Assembly: GCA_026545765.1 (NCBI GenBank)
Contig: CM048843.1
Coordinates: 21,387,646-21,451,645 of the forward strand
Source of the DNA: Plantago major
Taxonomy: Eukaryota; Streptophyta; Magnoliopsida; Lamiales; Plantaginaceae
DNA length: 64,000 bases
Reading direction: 5' to 3'
Shown here: one piece after another, positions 1-11,697 of the stretch
Position numbering within the stretch: position 1 is the stretch's first letter
Layout of the letters: every line of letters starts with the position of its first letter
Notes under the pieces: model-generated
What the model saw: the letters and a program-made list of their open reading frames with translations, nothing else
Told to the model about the DNA's origin: nothing
The model's database searches: none
Made by a program: the position numbers and the translations under genes

Positions 1-524
1 AAAGATCGTTCCCCCGTCGGGAAAAGCTTCTTCCGTATCAAGCGGCAAGTCTGGTTTCCGCGGAGGCCAGGAACTCGATCTATCTGCACACAAGAGAATG
101 GTTAAACGTGCTGGAATCCTTCAGGATACCACCAAAACATGGCAATGCAAGTCCTGTGTCCGGGGAAAATGAAGTGCAGACAAGAAGAGATTTCCGCCTC
201 ACCGGCTTTAGAGACTCAAACTCTCTTGAAATTCGGAAACCATTTCCAATATAAGAGAGATTTGAACCACTAGAGTGGGGTTGGAAGAAAGCATAGGAGA
301 CGGACATATATACATTTAAACCGAGATCTATGCTTTTCGGTGACTGATCTTCAACAATCTTCCCCTCTAGACCCACGCCACTCTCACGCTCAGGACGAAC
401 GACGACTCGAGAGTGGACGGGAGTCTCGAGGGGGAAACTATTCAAGAGACCGTCTTCTTGCTATTGAGTAGATTTGGAAATTGGAAGTTGGACTTGAGCG
501 ACCAAGGCCAAGAGGGATCCGCAG

Positions 525-545
525 TATTTATAGAAGTAACGAACC
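525..545 (-). promoter_or_regulatory. TATA-like box, possible LTR promoter
   Basis: The minus strand reads TCTATAAATACTGCGG here, with a leader to its left. It could be the U3/R boundary of the other LTR of the minus-strand element, since it lies beyond the gag-like region. I could not align it convincingly to the LTR near 5 kb, so the assignment is weak. Confidence 0.25.
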
Positions 546-3500
546 AATAGACGTCCGACACGTCAGAACTTCGACGTCGACAATGGGCTTAAACTATTCA
601 TTTGGGTTGAACAGTGTTGGGCCAGACGGGTTTATCCAATCAAGCCTAAACAAACCCATCCACCACGTCCGAGTTTGTTGGTCATCTTACAAAGATATGT
701 GCGTCAATATAATCCGTGAAGTCCTGCAATAAAAAGATGGCGATCTCACCCGAGGAAAAATGGTTCGAATTTTATAGATAAAATTATCCGAAAATTTACA
801 TAAAAGAGGAACAATGTGAAAAGGTCTAAGGATAAGTACATGCATCCACGGGGCATACCCCGCCTTGTTCCTTCACCAGACTCCGGAAGTCGAGCCTTGG
901 GACTCCGAGCCTCCACCTCGGCCCTGACGAGCTTGCTGCTGCATGCGGATCCTCCTACGGATCAGCTTCAGCGTTCGTTCCCTCTCTTCCTCGGCTCGCC
1001 TCCTAGCTATTCCCGGACATAGAGGTTGATCTCCTTCAAAGTCAAGGATGATCGGGTCATCCGCAGTCCCCGTACCCGGGTAAATCGGTGGATGCATGTG
1101 CCCACAAGCACAGTTTACCTAGTGCTGATATTCCTCGTCATCAGATTCCGACATCCTGGAGAACTCCGGCTTTTGTGGATGGCTGGAATCAGTAAAACAA
1201 AACACAAAGCGAAGAAGGATACAACAGTAAAAAAGGGAAGAACTACCACACCTTTATTTATAGTTGCTACGGGTCCTCAAGATCTCGCCACATGTCGATA
1301 ATCCGACGACGGGGGAGATGAAAAGACGTAGTCATAATGACTATTTCACTGTTTCACCTTCCTCCTTCTAGAAGAATTAGATATCCCAAGGGGCGAACAG
1401 TCCGAGTATCGGAAAGATGATGGTCTGATTTCTACATCATATGCCATCTACAGCGGTCCGTGCTCTTAAGAGATGGGTAATTTATAATAATTCAGCTTAT
1501 GAACAACAGATAAAAAGGAACGAAGAAGAGAGCAAGTAATAGTTCGGAAGCATAGGAGGTTCAACTCCTCGGATTAAATACGAAACATTGCTATAGTATG
1601 TAATGACATTCCGAGATATCAAAAGATGCAAATCCAACAGAAAGATTCAGCAAATACAGCCGGACTTCTCACTGAGGCCCAGCTTGGCTCGGACCAGCTT
1701 CACCATTTCGGCGGATCGGCGAAGGCGTTGGAGATGGCTTATGCGGCAAGGATTCAACAATATTGAACAAGTTGAAATCATGGAAGGCCAACGACCTAAA
1801 GGCAAGAGGAGAACCACTTCTTCAGAAAGCCGGTAATTGTCGAAGGTACAAAGCATACCTTCGGAGCATCCGGACCCATCTCGGGAGGAAGGGCCCGCCG
1901 TTTGGATCTCGATCTCACCTTCCTCGGTGGCGAAGTTACGCAAACTCGCGCTGCCAACTATTCATCCGAGACATCGTCTGAGGACTTCCACGCCATTAGC
2001 ATCCGCGAAGGATTAACCCTTCCGCCTTCGATTAAAGTCCGGTGGAAGTAGTCCCTTGATCGCGGTTGTCCGATAGCGGACACGAACCCATCCAAAGCGG
2101 AAGCATTGGATTTGTCCGCCGTCAAGAACTTGAAGGAGTCGGACTCCATGAAGTCACGACCAGCCTCAAGACGGGCATATTGGAGGCCTTCGAGCAGAAA
2201 ATCCTTGGAATCCAGAAAAGCCTTCATCGACTTGTCGACAAAGTTCTCCTGCCAGTCGAGGTCCGCCTTAATCTCTTCCCAGCTAGTCTTGACTTATGGA
2301 ACTTCACCGTGCTCTTTCGGCCGCATCTCCAATTGCTTCACCTTCTCCGCCTCATCATGAAGTGGCCTGACCTGCGGAGGTCCTCCTCAATGGTAGCGTT
2401 CGTGACCTTCCATTTCATGGCTCTTAAACAAATGCGAAGTCCGTAAGAATATAAGTTGCACTTTTGTCATACTAAGAACAAACCAAGAAGAGCATCCAAA
2501 GATTACTTACCCGTTGGTATAGCCCATCCAGCCCTCCGACCCACTCAACCTCAGGGAGTCCGCAAAGCCATTCCTTGTCAAGCGACTTGGTCAACAGGAA
2601 GAACAGCAGACAATTGCTGTCTCTTTGCTGCGAGAGGAGCCTCCGAAGTTGCTCCTCTCTTGTGTCCCGAGGTAATGGCATCCTGCATCAACACCTCCCG
2701 TTGTGGTGCAGCAGCAGCACAGGACTTGAAGCGGTGGCGCCCGGTGTGGGGCTTTGCCTTGTCGGCACCGCCAAGCCCGAGAATCCTCTCCACCTTGTTC
2801 CGCCTTTCTTCCTCCGCGCAAAAGCTGCGGCATTCTTGGATCGACATGGGAAGACCCACGGAAGTGTTGATTTTGGTCATCGACCCGGTGGTGACCTCGT
2901 GGCTTCTTGCTCTCGCAACGCTTTTCTTTTCGCGGAGTGTCGACATGATGTAGTCAAACCAATGAGCTGCACAATAAACCAAAGGCGTTAGATACAGATG
3001 GGTTAAAGAAGAATTATCAGAATTGCGGAAATACGTAATCAAAATAGAGTATATCGAAGAAGAAAGAACGCCAAGTTTCAAGTCAACGAATCCTTACTAA
3101 AGTCCGTCTTCCCTCCTACATCCACTGCGCCTGTTAGTCCGCACAGGTAGGGAAGTGGCTGACAGATTAATCTGTGAAACGGATAAGTAGGGGGGTCATG
3201 CTTTTTGTGGATTGCCGCCACCCACGGAGCCACGTTCTTCGGAAGGGGGCGCCAATCCGGGATACTCTCTCTAAGGAATTTTGTGGGCAGCCCCCATTGT
3301 TCCCTCTGTCTCTCGGACATCCTCGGCTTCAAAGCCATCCGTACAAAAACGTACCTATCCCACCACTTTGATCCCAGCGACGAAATGGAGTCCGAGATAA
3401 AATTGTAGGGTTTCCTATTCATGAAAGTATAGAATAGTGGATTCCCCGGACTGAACGAGACGTGGAAGAGCTGCCTAAAGTTCTCAAAATTTACGGGCTG

Positions 3501-4699
3501 CCCTTTCTTCTTACAAAAAACTACAAAGCAAATAAGGTTACCCAGGGACTTGGGGATAACCTGACTCGGACCTATACCAATATGGTTCAGAATGTTTTTC
3601 AGTTCTGTGGCAATGGGGATCTTCCATCCAGAGAAGGCCACCTCATGCACGCACATATATCCAGCGGGAGGGTTATAGAATGCATGCCCGGGTTCAGGGA
3701 TCATTATTTCTACGGACTCGGGGATCTCCCACTTTCGCCTCCACTCGGGGATGTCCTCCGCCCTAACCCTGGATGGACACGTAGGAAGAAGTCCGTCCGT
3801 GTTTAGTTCTCCAGATTCGTCCGCTATTGTAACAGCGGACGTGGGGCGAGAACTTGATTCGCTGCGACCTTCAATTAATGGTAGATCGAATCAGGCAGGC
3901 AGGCGAGGGTAGTGCAATCCGCCGACTGGATCGTCTAGGGGGACGAGCGACAGGAGATCCTTCTCCTTCTTCCTCCTCGTCCTCATCTTCCTCTTCCTCA
4001 CCATCTTCTTCCTCCTCGATGACACCTTCGGGTCTCCCGGATGTGCCTGGGTTGGACGGACCTGTTTCCGCTACAACACGGTCCTCCACCCCAGCCTCGA
4101 ACATCTCGACTTCATCAGCCTCCCGACCACTGTCGTCTTCCCGCTCCGCACGCAGTTCGCTCGGATCCCCGGATGTCCCAATGCCACCTATAGTCCGAGA
4201 TTGGACTAACGACCTAGTCCTAGCAAGGTCACCCCGGTCCACTGAAACGTCGGCCTGCGCTTCTGTCGCACCGCGAACTCCGTGCCCAGCATCAGAATCT
4301 CTGGACGACCCAAGCTCCACGACTACAAAATCTCTCGCGAACAAGGTCAGATCCACGGACTCGGTCCCTAAATCTACTGCGTCATTATAACCCGGGGCCT
4401 CGTGCTGGTTCTGACTATCGCTCCCGGACATCCTAGGGCAGAAGGAAACAAGTCAGGAATGATGGTGTTGATTGTCCGAGAGTTCGTTTAGGTAATTTCT
4501 TAAGTCAAAGAAAGCCTACGGATTTCTACTTAACGCGCCGTTGGCACTATCACCTACATTACCTGGCACGCTGAGCGGGGCAAATTTACGGAAGACTGTG
4601 TGCCAATTGGCACCAACACATTACCAAATAAGCATGCATAATCAAATTTTGGTTACAGTCGGCATACACATACTGGCAATAAATTGGCATACAACAGTA

Positions 4700-5630
4700 C
4701 AGAGGAGAAATTGTTTCAACTAAGAACGTTGCTAAAGCCTATCACACACAATATCGACAAGAACAGACTCGACAATTTCATATCCGAGCAGGGCAAAAAC
4801 ATATGAGCACGAAATAAGCATATCGTGAAAAGAAGACAACTCAGCAAAAGTGAAGATGTACGTACTTGATAAAGTTGATTTGATAAGTTTGAACGGACGA
4901 CTAAGCCTTGCTGCTTCTCCGAGGGTACGGATTCGAAGAAGAAACTTTCAAATTTTGCGACTCTTGCTTGCTCGGATGTGTCTTCAAACGCTCGGATTGC
5001 TTTGCGATTGCTCTGAATTTCGAGATTGCTAAAAGTGTGAAAGTGACTGATGGGCTGACTATTTATAAGGGCAATTTGGGAAAAGCCAAGAGTCACATCG
5101 CTTGGATTTGAATCCCAGCCATTGATCCTTTCCAATCCAAGGGTTGTGCCGCTTCGAGAGTGGATGGTTGTCAGTACGTCGCATTTAATGCTTGACAGGC
5201 GCGTCACATCAATCGGACTTGAAACCCCAACCGTTGATGTCGTCCTGATCCAACGGTCACGTCCCTTGTCCCGTGGGCCGAACGGACAACCTATTGGGCC
5301 TCTTGGGCTTACGGGAGGACCAATTCAACAATCGGCCCAACGACTGACTTCCGAGGGCTACGTCAGATCCTAACCGTACTCGGACACATATATCTCGGAT
5401 ACAAATACCTTTTCCCTCTACAGTCCCAGTTATGTGATAACTCGGACTGTAGACGGAAAAGGGAGGGAAAGAGAGATATATTGAATCCTTGAGGACACGG
5501 ACGACGGATCCCGACAAAAAGGATTTTTTCCTTTTTTTTAACTAATGATTCGGACACGCTCCGCAGACACGACTGATCCCTCATAGTTACCAACTATCTT
5601 CTACTAAGATACTTGGAAACTGGGGGGACA
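4700..5630 (-). repeat. Probable 5' LTR of the minus-strand gypsy-like element
   Basis: Read on the minus strand, this begins TGTCCCCCCAGTTTCC at 5630 and has a TATA-like box (TTATAAATAG) near 5055-5066, followed by a leader into the gag-like reading frame. The exact inner boundary (about 4700) is a guess, because no clear primer-binding site was found. The outer end abuts the neighbouring LTR with only 2 bp between them. Confidence 0.45.
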
Positions 5631-5632
5631 TA

Positions 5633-6497
5633 TGTTGATACGGAAATGTGTCCAATCCGTTAAGGGCGCCATAGAGCGTGTCCTAAAGTGCATCACGACT
5701 TAACTAGCCAATTCAGTACTGGTCCAACCTCACATGGTCTGACCAAAGTGAATCGACCAGTACGCTGAAGTCACTACATCTCCACAGCCAGTCCGAGCTG
5801 GCTAAGGAAAGGACTTCCAAACCTGACCATGATCTGAGAGATGCCTAACGGATTGGACGAGAGAATCTCGGACGCCACCATCGCGATAAGCCCAACGTAC
5901 ATAATGTAACCATCGAGATACTTAGTGAAACTCTTGGCTCGGACATCCAGAGTTACCCAAGGGCAGATCAACCAAGCAGACAGATCTGGCCGAGGGACTA
6001 ACACGGACCCAACAGGGGGAACAGTACTCTCAGAGGGAAAAGGTCCAAACTACCCTCCCAAGCCCACTAATCGGTATTGGACTACTGTTCACTATTGGGC
6101 TATGGGCCAAAGGGAGCATTGGTGTCCAAATCTGAATCATACACTTGGCATCATCTTATGAACCTCTTCATAAGTACATGATAACTATAAATATAGCACA
6201 AGGTCCAAGACCTTAAGGTAAGCAACAATCCCTAAGTCTTCTGTGACATAATAACTTTCCCATTACTATTGCATTGAGAGTTGTCATCTCTCCTTTGAGT
6301 AAAGCCTCCTTCCGGATTGACTTTGGCAATCCGGGTAACCCATTCTAACCCCCCCCCCCCTCCCCCCCCCCCCGCACTTAGTCCTTTCAGGTACTCTTGC
6401 TCGTACAAGCCTTCTCTCGGACTTCAAGTCGGAGGTGGATCTTAGATTAGGTTACTTGCAGTAGTAGTGTTGGTGTTTGAGGTTTTATCCCTCAACA
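5633..6497 (+). repeat. LTR of family L1 (plus orientation)
   Basis: Starts TGTTGATACGG and ends CCTCAACA. It matches, in reverse complement, the sequence at 10144-11025, including the opening block about the 'CCAATCCGTTAAGGGC' motif, the middle 'CCCAATAG/GGGCC' section and a C-rich run at about 6351-6374. Length is 865 bp. The flanking pentamers (ACATA and ATAGG) do not match, so it is not a clean solo LTR. It may be one LTR of a rearranged element or may have recombined with a neighbour. Confidence 0.75.
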
Positions 6498-9400
6498 ATA
6501 GGGACCGAGTTCAATATCTTTTTGAATACTATGCTAGGGGTGGTCGGCAACTCTATAGTGAATTGACTCAGTGCTTGTCTACTACTCTGTGGCTCATAGA
6601 GAGTGTTGAGACTGTGAGCCACAAGCCACTTGGCTACCTCTTCGGGAGGTATATGCCCCAGTAAATCTAATTGAGTTAACATTGTTGAGGCGGTTCCAGC
6701 AACCTCACCGTTTCCTCCAGTGGAGACCTTTGAGGAGGATCCCTCAGAGGATATACCTACTAGTGAGGATCTGACCTCAGGTTCAGACGAGATAATAGAA
6801 TACCACGAGCAAAAAACCACGATAGATGTAATTGTGAAAGATGACTATGATGAGTCTCCTGACTATGTTGTTGGTCCCGGGAGGGAAGTGCACCACTTGT
6901 TTAGAGAAACACAATAGTACTTGGTCCTATGTTGAGTAGATTATGAACTGTATGACTGTATGAGATAGTTTTCATGTACATAGATCTTATTCTATAGTTG
7001 TTTGTAGTTTGCATATTTTGGCTACAAGGGCGCATGTATTATATATCTAGTATGTGCATACGCGGCTATGGTACTTGTTGGCTATGTAACATGTCCTTGA
7101 CGGTATGTGTATATGTACTTTCTGCCTTATAATGGTTTGTGTTATCTATATATATTTGATTTTCAAGACAGTGTAGTTACGTTGATTGAAGTCATTGGTG
7201 ATTTATTCGTTTAATAGTGATGACCTTGATTATTCATTTCTGAAATGGGTGATCAAGCGGGTGGTGAACAAATATGGGGAACCTGTAACACAACAACCAC
7301 CAATAGATGGATCTTCGGGAAAAGTTTCTCGTGCCGTCCCTGGGGAAATGTGCAAGATATGATGGCATTTTGGACTTACCTTGCTCAGCAATGGAAAAGT
7401 CAGCAATCACCTAGCAGTTCGGCTCCAGTGGTTGTTCCCCAAGGAGATGATCAAATTCCTGAAAGGTTTCTATGGTTCAACCCTCCAATCTTCATTGAGA
7501 AACCAATGATAAGAAGGCTGGATAGTTTTTTAGCACGATGGAGAATATATTCGAGGTGTTGAACTATATTGATGCTCAAAAGGTTAAATACGCTTCTTAT
7601 CATTTGGAAGAGGCTGCACGTAACTGGTGGATGTTGGTAAGTAGAATGTGGGGACAGGAAGAAACCCCGTACACCTGGGCAAACTTTGTGAAAGAGTTTA
7701 ATGATAAGTTTGTTTCATAAGTTGTGGGAAATGCACGTGAACGAGAATTTAATGACTTGATTCAAGGAACAAATGTGTGAGTGACTATGAAGCTGAATTC
7801 ACTCGTCTGATCCAATATGCACCCCCATTACCTGGATGACGAGAAGAGAAAGGTAAGAAAGTTTGTTGAAGGTATGAGACTTGAACTCCGTTGGCCCTTG
7901 TTTCCGTGGACTTTGGAAGGTATATATGTGATGGCAGTGGATAAAGCACTGCAAGTTGAGGCTGAAATCAAGGAATTGAGGAAGATTGGAGACAAGGCTA
8001 AGCGGAGTCGTTTAAAAAATAGTCAAACTTTCAGTAACAAGCGTCGTGCTCAGGCGAGGCCATCTGGTAATACTAAGACTAGCACAAACCCTAGTGGTGG
8101 GAATAATTACTCCCAGCCTCGTCACAATAATGGAGGTGAATGTAAATTCTGCGGACGCACAAATCACACTGAAGAAAGTTGTTGGAGGAAAGCTGGAAAG
8201 TGTATTGCATGTGGAAGCCGTCAGCATCACATCCCACAAAGAGAGAGGAAGGCTCTAAATTCCCACGGGACATCTGGAAAGTCCCAGGTGCAGGCTGCAC
8301 CACAGGGAAAAACAAATGTTCGTACCCGAGCATATGCATTGGATGCCAATGAGAGAGATTCAGAGCCGTCATATGTGGTAAAAGGTAAGATTACGATCAA
8401 CCATCTAAATGGTATTGCTTTATTGATCCTGGTGCAATCCATTCTTTTATTTCCAATGAATTTGCAAAGAATTTGAACTTACAAGCCATGGACTTACCTT
8501 ATAACTTTGAGGTTAGGACCCCTATGGGTATGAGTTTTATTACTGTTCATACATATTGATTGTGGTATTAAGATAGATGAAACTATATACCTAGCTAACC
8601 TTGTAGAACTCCCCACCCGAAAGTATGATGTGATCCTAGGGATGGACTGGCTGTATGCACATCATGCTCAATTGGATTGCCATACAAAACAAGTAAAGTT
8701 GGGTACTTGGAATTTTAGGAAAAAAAACGTCTATGGGAGAAAATTTTCAAGGCTCTATTATAATTTCTGCGTCAAAGTAAGAAGACTTCTTACGGATAGA
8801 TGTCAGGGATATTTAGCATACCTCATAAATCAACCTAAGGATAAGACCGAAATAGAAAATACATAAGAGGTCAATGATTTTCCCGAGGTATTTCCTGAAG
8901 AACTAGATTTGTTGCCTCCGGATAGAGAAATGGAATTTGTTATTGAAATCGTACCTGGAGCTGGACCTATATCCCGAAAACCATATAGAATGGCCCAACA
9001 AAGCTAAAAGAATTGAAAGTACAGTTGCAAGAGCTTTTCGAAAAGGGATTATCAGACCTAGCACTTCTCCACGGGAAGCCCTTGTGTTGTTTGTAAAGAA
9101 AAAAATGGTTCCTTAAGAATAGCATTGATTATCGAGGGCTAAATAACTTGACGTTGAAAAATAAGTACCCTCTGCCTCATATCGATGAGTTATTTGATCT
9201 ACTCCAAGGTTCATGTGTATACTCCAAGTTGGACCTGAGACAATGATATTACCAGTTAAAGGTTCGTAAAGAAAATATTCCCAAGACTGCGTTCAACTCA
9301 AGGTATGGGCATTTTGGATTTGTGGTGATGCCATTCGATTTGACGAATGCCCCTGCCGCATTTATGGATATGATGCATTGAACGTTAGGCAATCAATTTT

Positions 9401-9911
9401 TTTTATTGATGATATATTGTTATTCTCCAAGTCAAGAGAAGATCGTATTTCTCATCCATGAGTGGTGCTCCAAACCCTTAAGGATCACAAGTTATATGCC
9501 AAATTTAGTAAATGTGAGTTCTGGTTGGAGGAGGTGATATTTTTGGGTCATGTTGTTTCTGGAAACGAAATAGAGGGTGATCCTTGTAAAATAGAATCTA
9601 TACTTAATTGGAAACATCCCGAAAGTGCCTCTGAGGTGAGAAGTTTTCTAGGATTAGCTGGATATTATCGTCATTTTGTTAAAGATTTCTCCAAGATCGT
9701 CCCACCCTTAAGTGACCTAACTCAGAAAGATGTTCCATTTTCATGGAGCGATAAGCGTGAGAGTAGTTTTTTGGAATTGAAGAAGAGATTGACGACGTCA
9801 CCAATTTTAGCACTTCCAGAAGGGTCTAAGGGATTTGTTGTATTTACGGATGCATCAAAAGAAGGTTTGGATGCAAACTGATGCAAAATGGTAAAGTCAT
9901 TGCATATGCAT
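6498..9911 (+). mobile_element. Ty3/gypsy polyprotein fossil (gag-protease-RT), probably chromovirus
   Basis: In order there are a leader, gag (about 7245-8450) with two Cys/His zinc-knuckle-like motifs near 8148-8230 (CKFCG, CIACG), an aspartic-protease region near 8420-8660 (DPGAIHSF type and ILGMDWL), reverse transcriptase (about 8880-9450, with RIDYRGL-, YPLPHIDEL- and FVVMPF-type blocks and the DDILL active-site region near 9405) and the RT/RNase H connection (9460-9911, with FLGHVVS and [10 protein letters not shown] motifs). The order and motifs are those of plant Ty3/gypsy elements. The copy is broken several times and no integrase was seen. It is interrupted at 9911 by a solo LTR, and a short RNase H remnant continues from 13265. 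It is old. Confidence 0.9.
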
Positions 9912-10143
9912 TGTGACGCCCCACTTTAATTAACGGTTTACGCCAATTTAAATTATAATTGCGCTTAGTATTTAGGAATTATATGCTATTTGATTAAATT
10001 TTACGGCACGACTAACTTGTCGATAACGTCCTTATTTATATTTTATTATTTCATTATATAGCTCGAGACATTGAAAGAAAACAAGTACGAAATAATTTGT
10101 GACGTAAAATAGTCGCAACTAGAAACAAAGCAAGTTATGGTAG

Positions 10144-11025
10144 TGTTGAGGGGTTGAGCCTCAAACACTAACTAAACTATTACAAGTCCCAATTCTAAGA
10201 TCCGCCCCCAACTTGATGTCCGTCCTGAGAGCTTTGTTCGAGCCAGAGCACCTGAAATTGACTATGTGGGGGGGGGGGGGGGGGTTAGAAGGGTAACCCG
10301 GTTTGCTAGTGTCAAACCGGGAAGAGACTTTACTCAAGAGAGAGAAGAAAGCTCTCAATGTAGTAATTATGAGGGAACTTATGATATGAGTTGACTTACC
10401 TTAATGTATGGGATCTTGTGTTAGATTTATAGGTATCATATGCTTATGAGGTGGTTCATAAGATGATGCCAAGTGTATGTTTAGGATTTTGCCACCAATG
10501 CTCCCTTGGCCCATGGCCCAATAGTGTGTGTTAATCCAATACCATTAGATGGGCCTGGGAGGGTAGATTGGTCCTATATCTCAGAGTACATATCCTGTTG
10601 TAGGGTCCGTGTGAGGCCTTGAGGATGATCCGAGCCCTTTCAAGTTATCAAGGCTGGTCCGTTCCTAAGGTGACTCAGTGACAGTCCGAGACTCAAGTTG
10701 CTCGGAAGTATCTTTGACGAGGTTCCAGTATATACGTTTGGTCTTATTGTTTAGGTGGCGTCCGAGTTTATCTCGTCCGATCCGTTTGGCATCCTGACAA
10801 TGTCGGATATGTGATCCTTTGTCGAGTTCGGAGGTCGTGCCCCCAGCTAGGTCGGACTAGCTGAAAAGGTGTATTGACCTGAGTGTACTGGTTGACCGGG
10901 AAGGATTTCCTTAAGGCGGACTACCCAAGGTCAGACAAGTACTGAATTGGCTATTTTATCCTTGATGCGCTCTAGGACACGCTCTATGGTGCCCTTAACG
11001 GATTGGACATATATCTGTATCAACA
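10144..11025 (-). mobile_element. Solo LTR of family L1 (minus orientation)
   Basis: On the minus strand it starts TGTTGATACAG and ends CCCTCAACA, matching the LTR at 5633-6497. An exact 5-bp target duplication GGTAG lies at 10139-10143 and 11026-11030. It is 882 bp long and has a run of about 18 G at 10267-10284 where the other copy has a C-rich run. It sits inside the long solo LTR, so it inserted later. Confidence 0.9.
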
Positions 11026-11170
11026 GGTAGCACTTTGAAATAAATAGATCTTGAGATACCCACCATGTAATTTGTGAAGGGAAAAGTTGTAATTTGACCA
11101 TAATTATCTCCTTCCTTTTTGTTGATCGACCACAATTCTTTCTCACAAAGCCATTAAATCATTTTTTCCC

Positions 11171-11412
11171 CAATTACTTCTTGAGTAGGTCTTATAAGAG
11201 ACGGTCTTATAGAGAGACTAAAAAAGACGGACAAACATTACAGTTATATCCAAAAGCATTAGAGGTTTTACTAAGAACGTCGGTGATATACACATATACA
11301 TCAAAATGATATAAAATGTCCACTCATAAAACATTATTGATATTGTTTAAAACATTATACAAATAATTAAGAACATCAATCCGTCTTTCAGGTCTCTCAC
11401 TAATACACGTCT
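11171..11412. repeat. MITE of the 'GAGACGG' family, copy a
   Basis: Starts near GGTCTTATAAGAGACGGTC and ends near GACGG...TCTCACTAATACACG on the opposite sense. The internal blocks CGGACAAACATTAC and TTAGAGGTTTTACTAA recur at 14115-14310 (inverted) and 34585-34800. No coding capacity. The exact ends are uncertain by about 15 bp. Confidence 0.65.
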
Positions 11413-11686
11413 CTCCCAAGACTTTGTGTTACTTCTTTGATCCTCCCTAATTGATTTTATCCAATCATATTAACTTGGTCGATCCATGTCTCTATTTTCT
11501 ATTCCATTTTCTTTCTCGAGCAAGCATCTGATCGGATTGATGTTTTATCAACGGTGGAGAAATGACGGCGGGTGATAATTATTGTCCAGGTCGACTCTGA
11601 AGGGTAAAGAAAGCGATCTGATCTTAAATTACAGATCCCTAGCAATCCACCACGTAATCCCTTCTCTTCTCCCTCACATTCACCTC

Positions 11687-11697
11687 TATATATAAAG
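11687..11697 (+). promoter_or_regulatory. TATA box in long LTR
   Basis: TATATATAAAG followed about 25-35 bp later by a plausible start region, in the part of the long LTR between its nested insertions and its 3' end. It fits the U3/R junction of a plus-oriented LTR. Confidence 0.45.

Larger units (their letters stand above)
1..5630 (-). mobile_element. Ty3/gypsy-like element, gag-only part, runs off left edge
   Basis: Minus-strand open stretches at about 3871-4431 (acidic, Ser/Glu-rich), 3078-3704, 2578-3081, 1647-2227 and 873-1097 together look like the long gag-like protein of plant gypsy elements annotated as 'putative gypsy type transposon' (Transposase_28-like). The 3078-3704 segment has the typical globular core. 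The 873-1097 piece is Arg/Glu/Gln-rich, like a coiled-coil tail. No protease, reverse transcriptase or integrase was seen, so this is either non-autonomous or only part of an element. It is broken in several places and looks old. A minus-strand LTR appears to occupy its right end. Confidence 0.6.

Noticed and set aside
3854-4390. 178-codon plus-strand open frame, Ser-rich
   Set aside because: Shadow of the minus-strand acidic gag-like frame. The Ser run is the complement of Glu codons.
4541-4560. Possible plus-strand primer-binding site (GCGCCGTTGGCA)
   Set aside because: Resembles an Athila-type site only in part and would need a plus-strand element, for which there is no other evidence.
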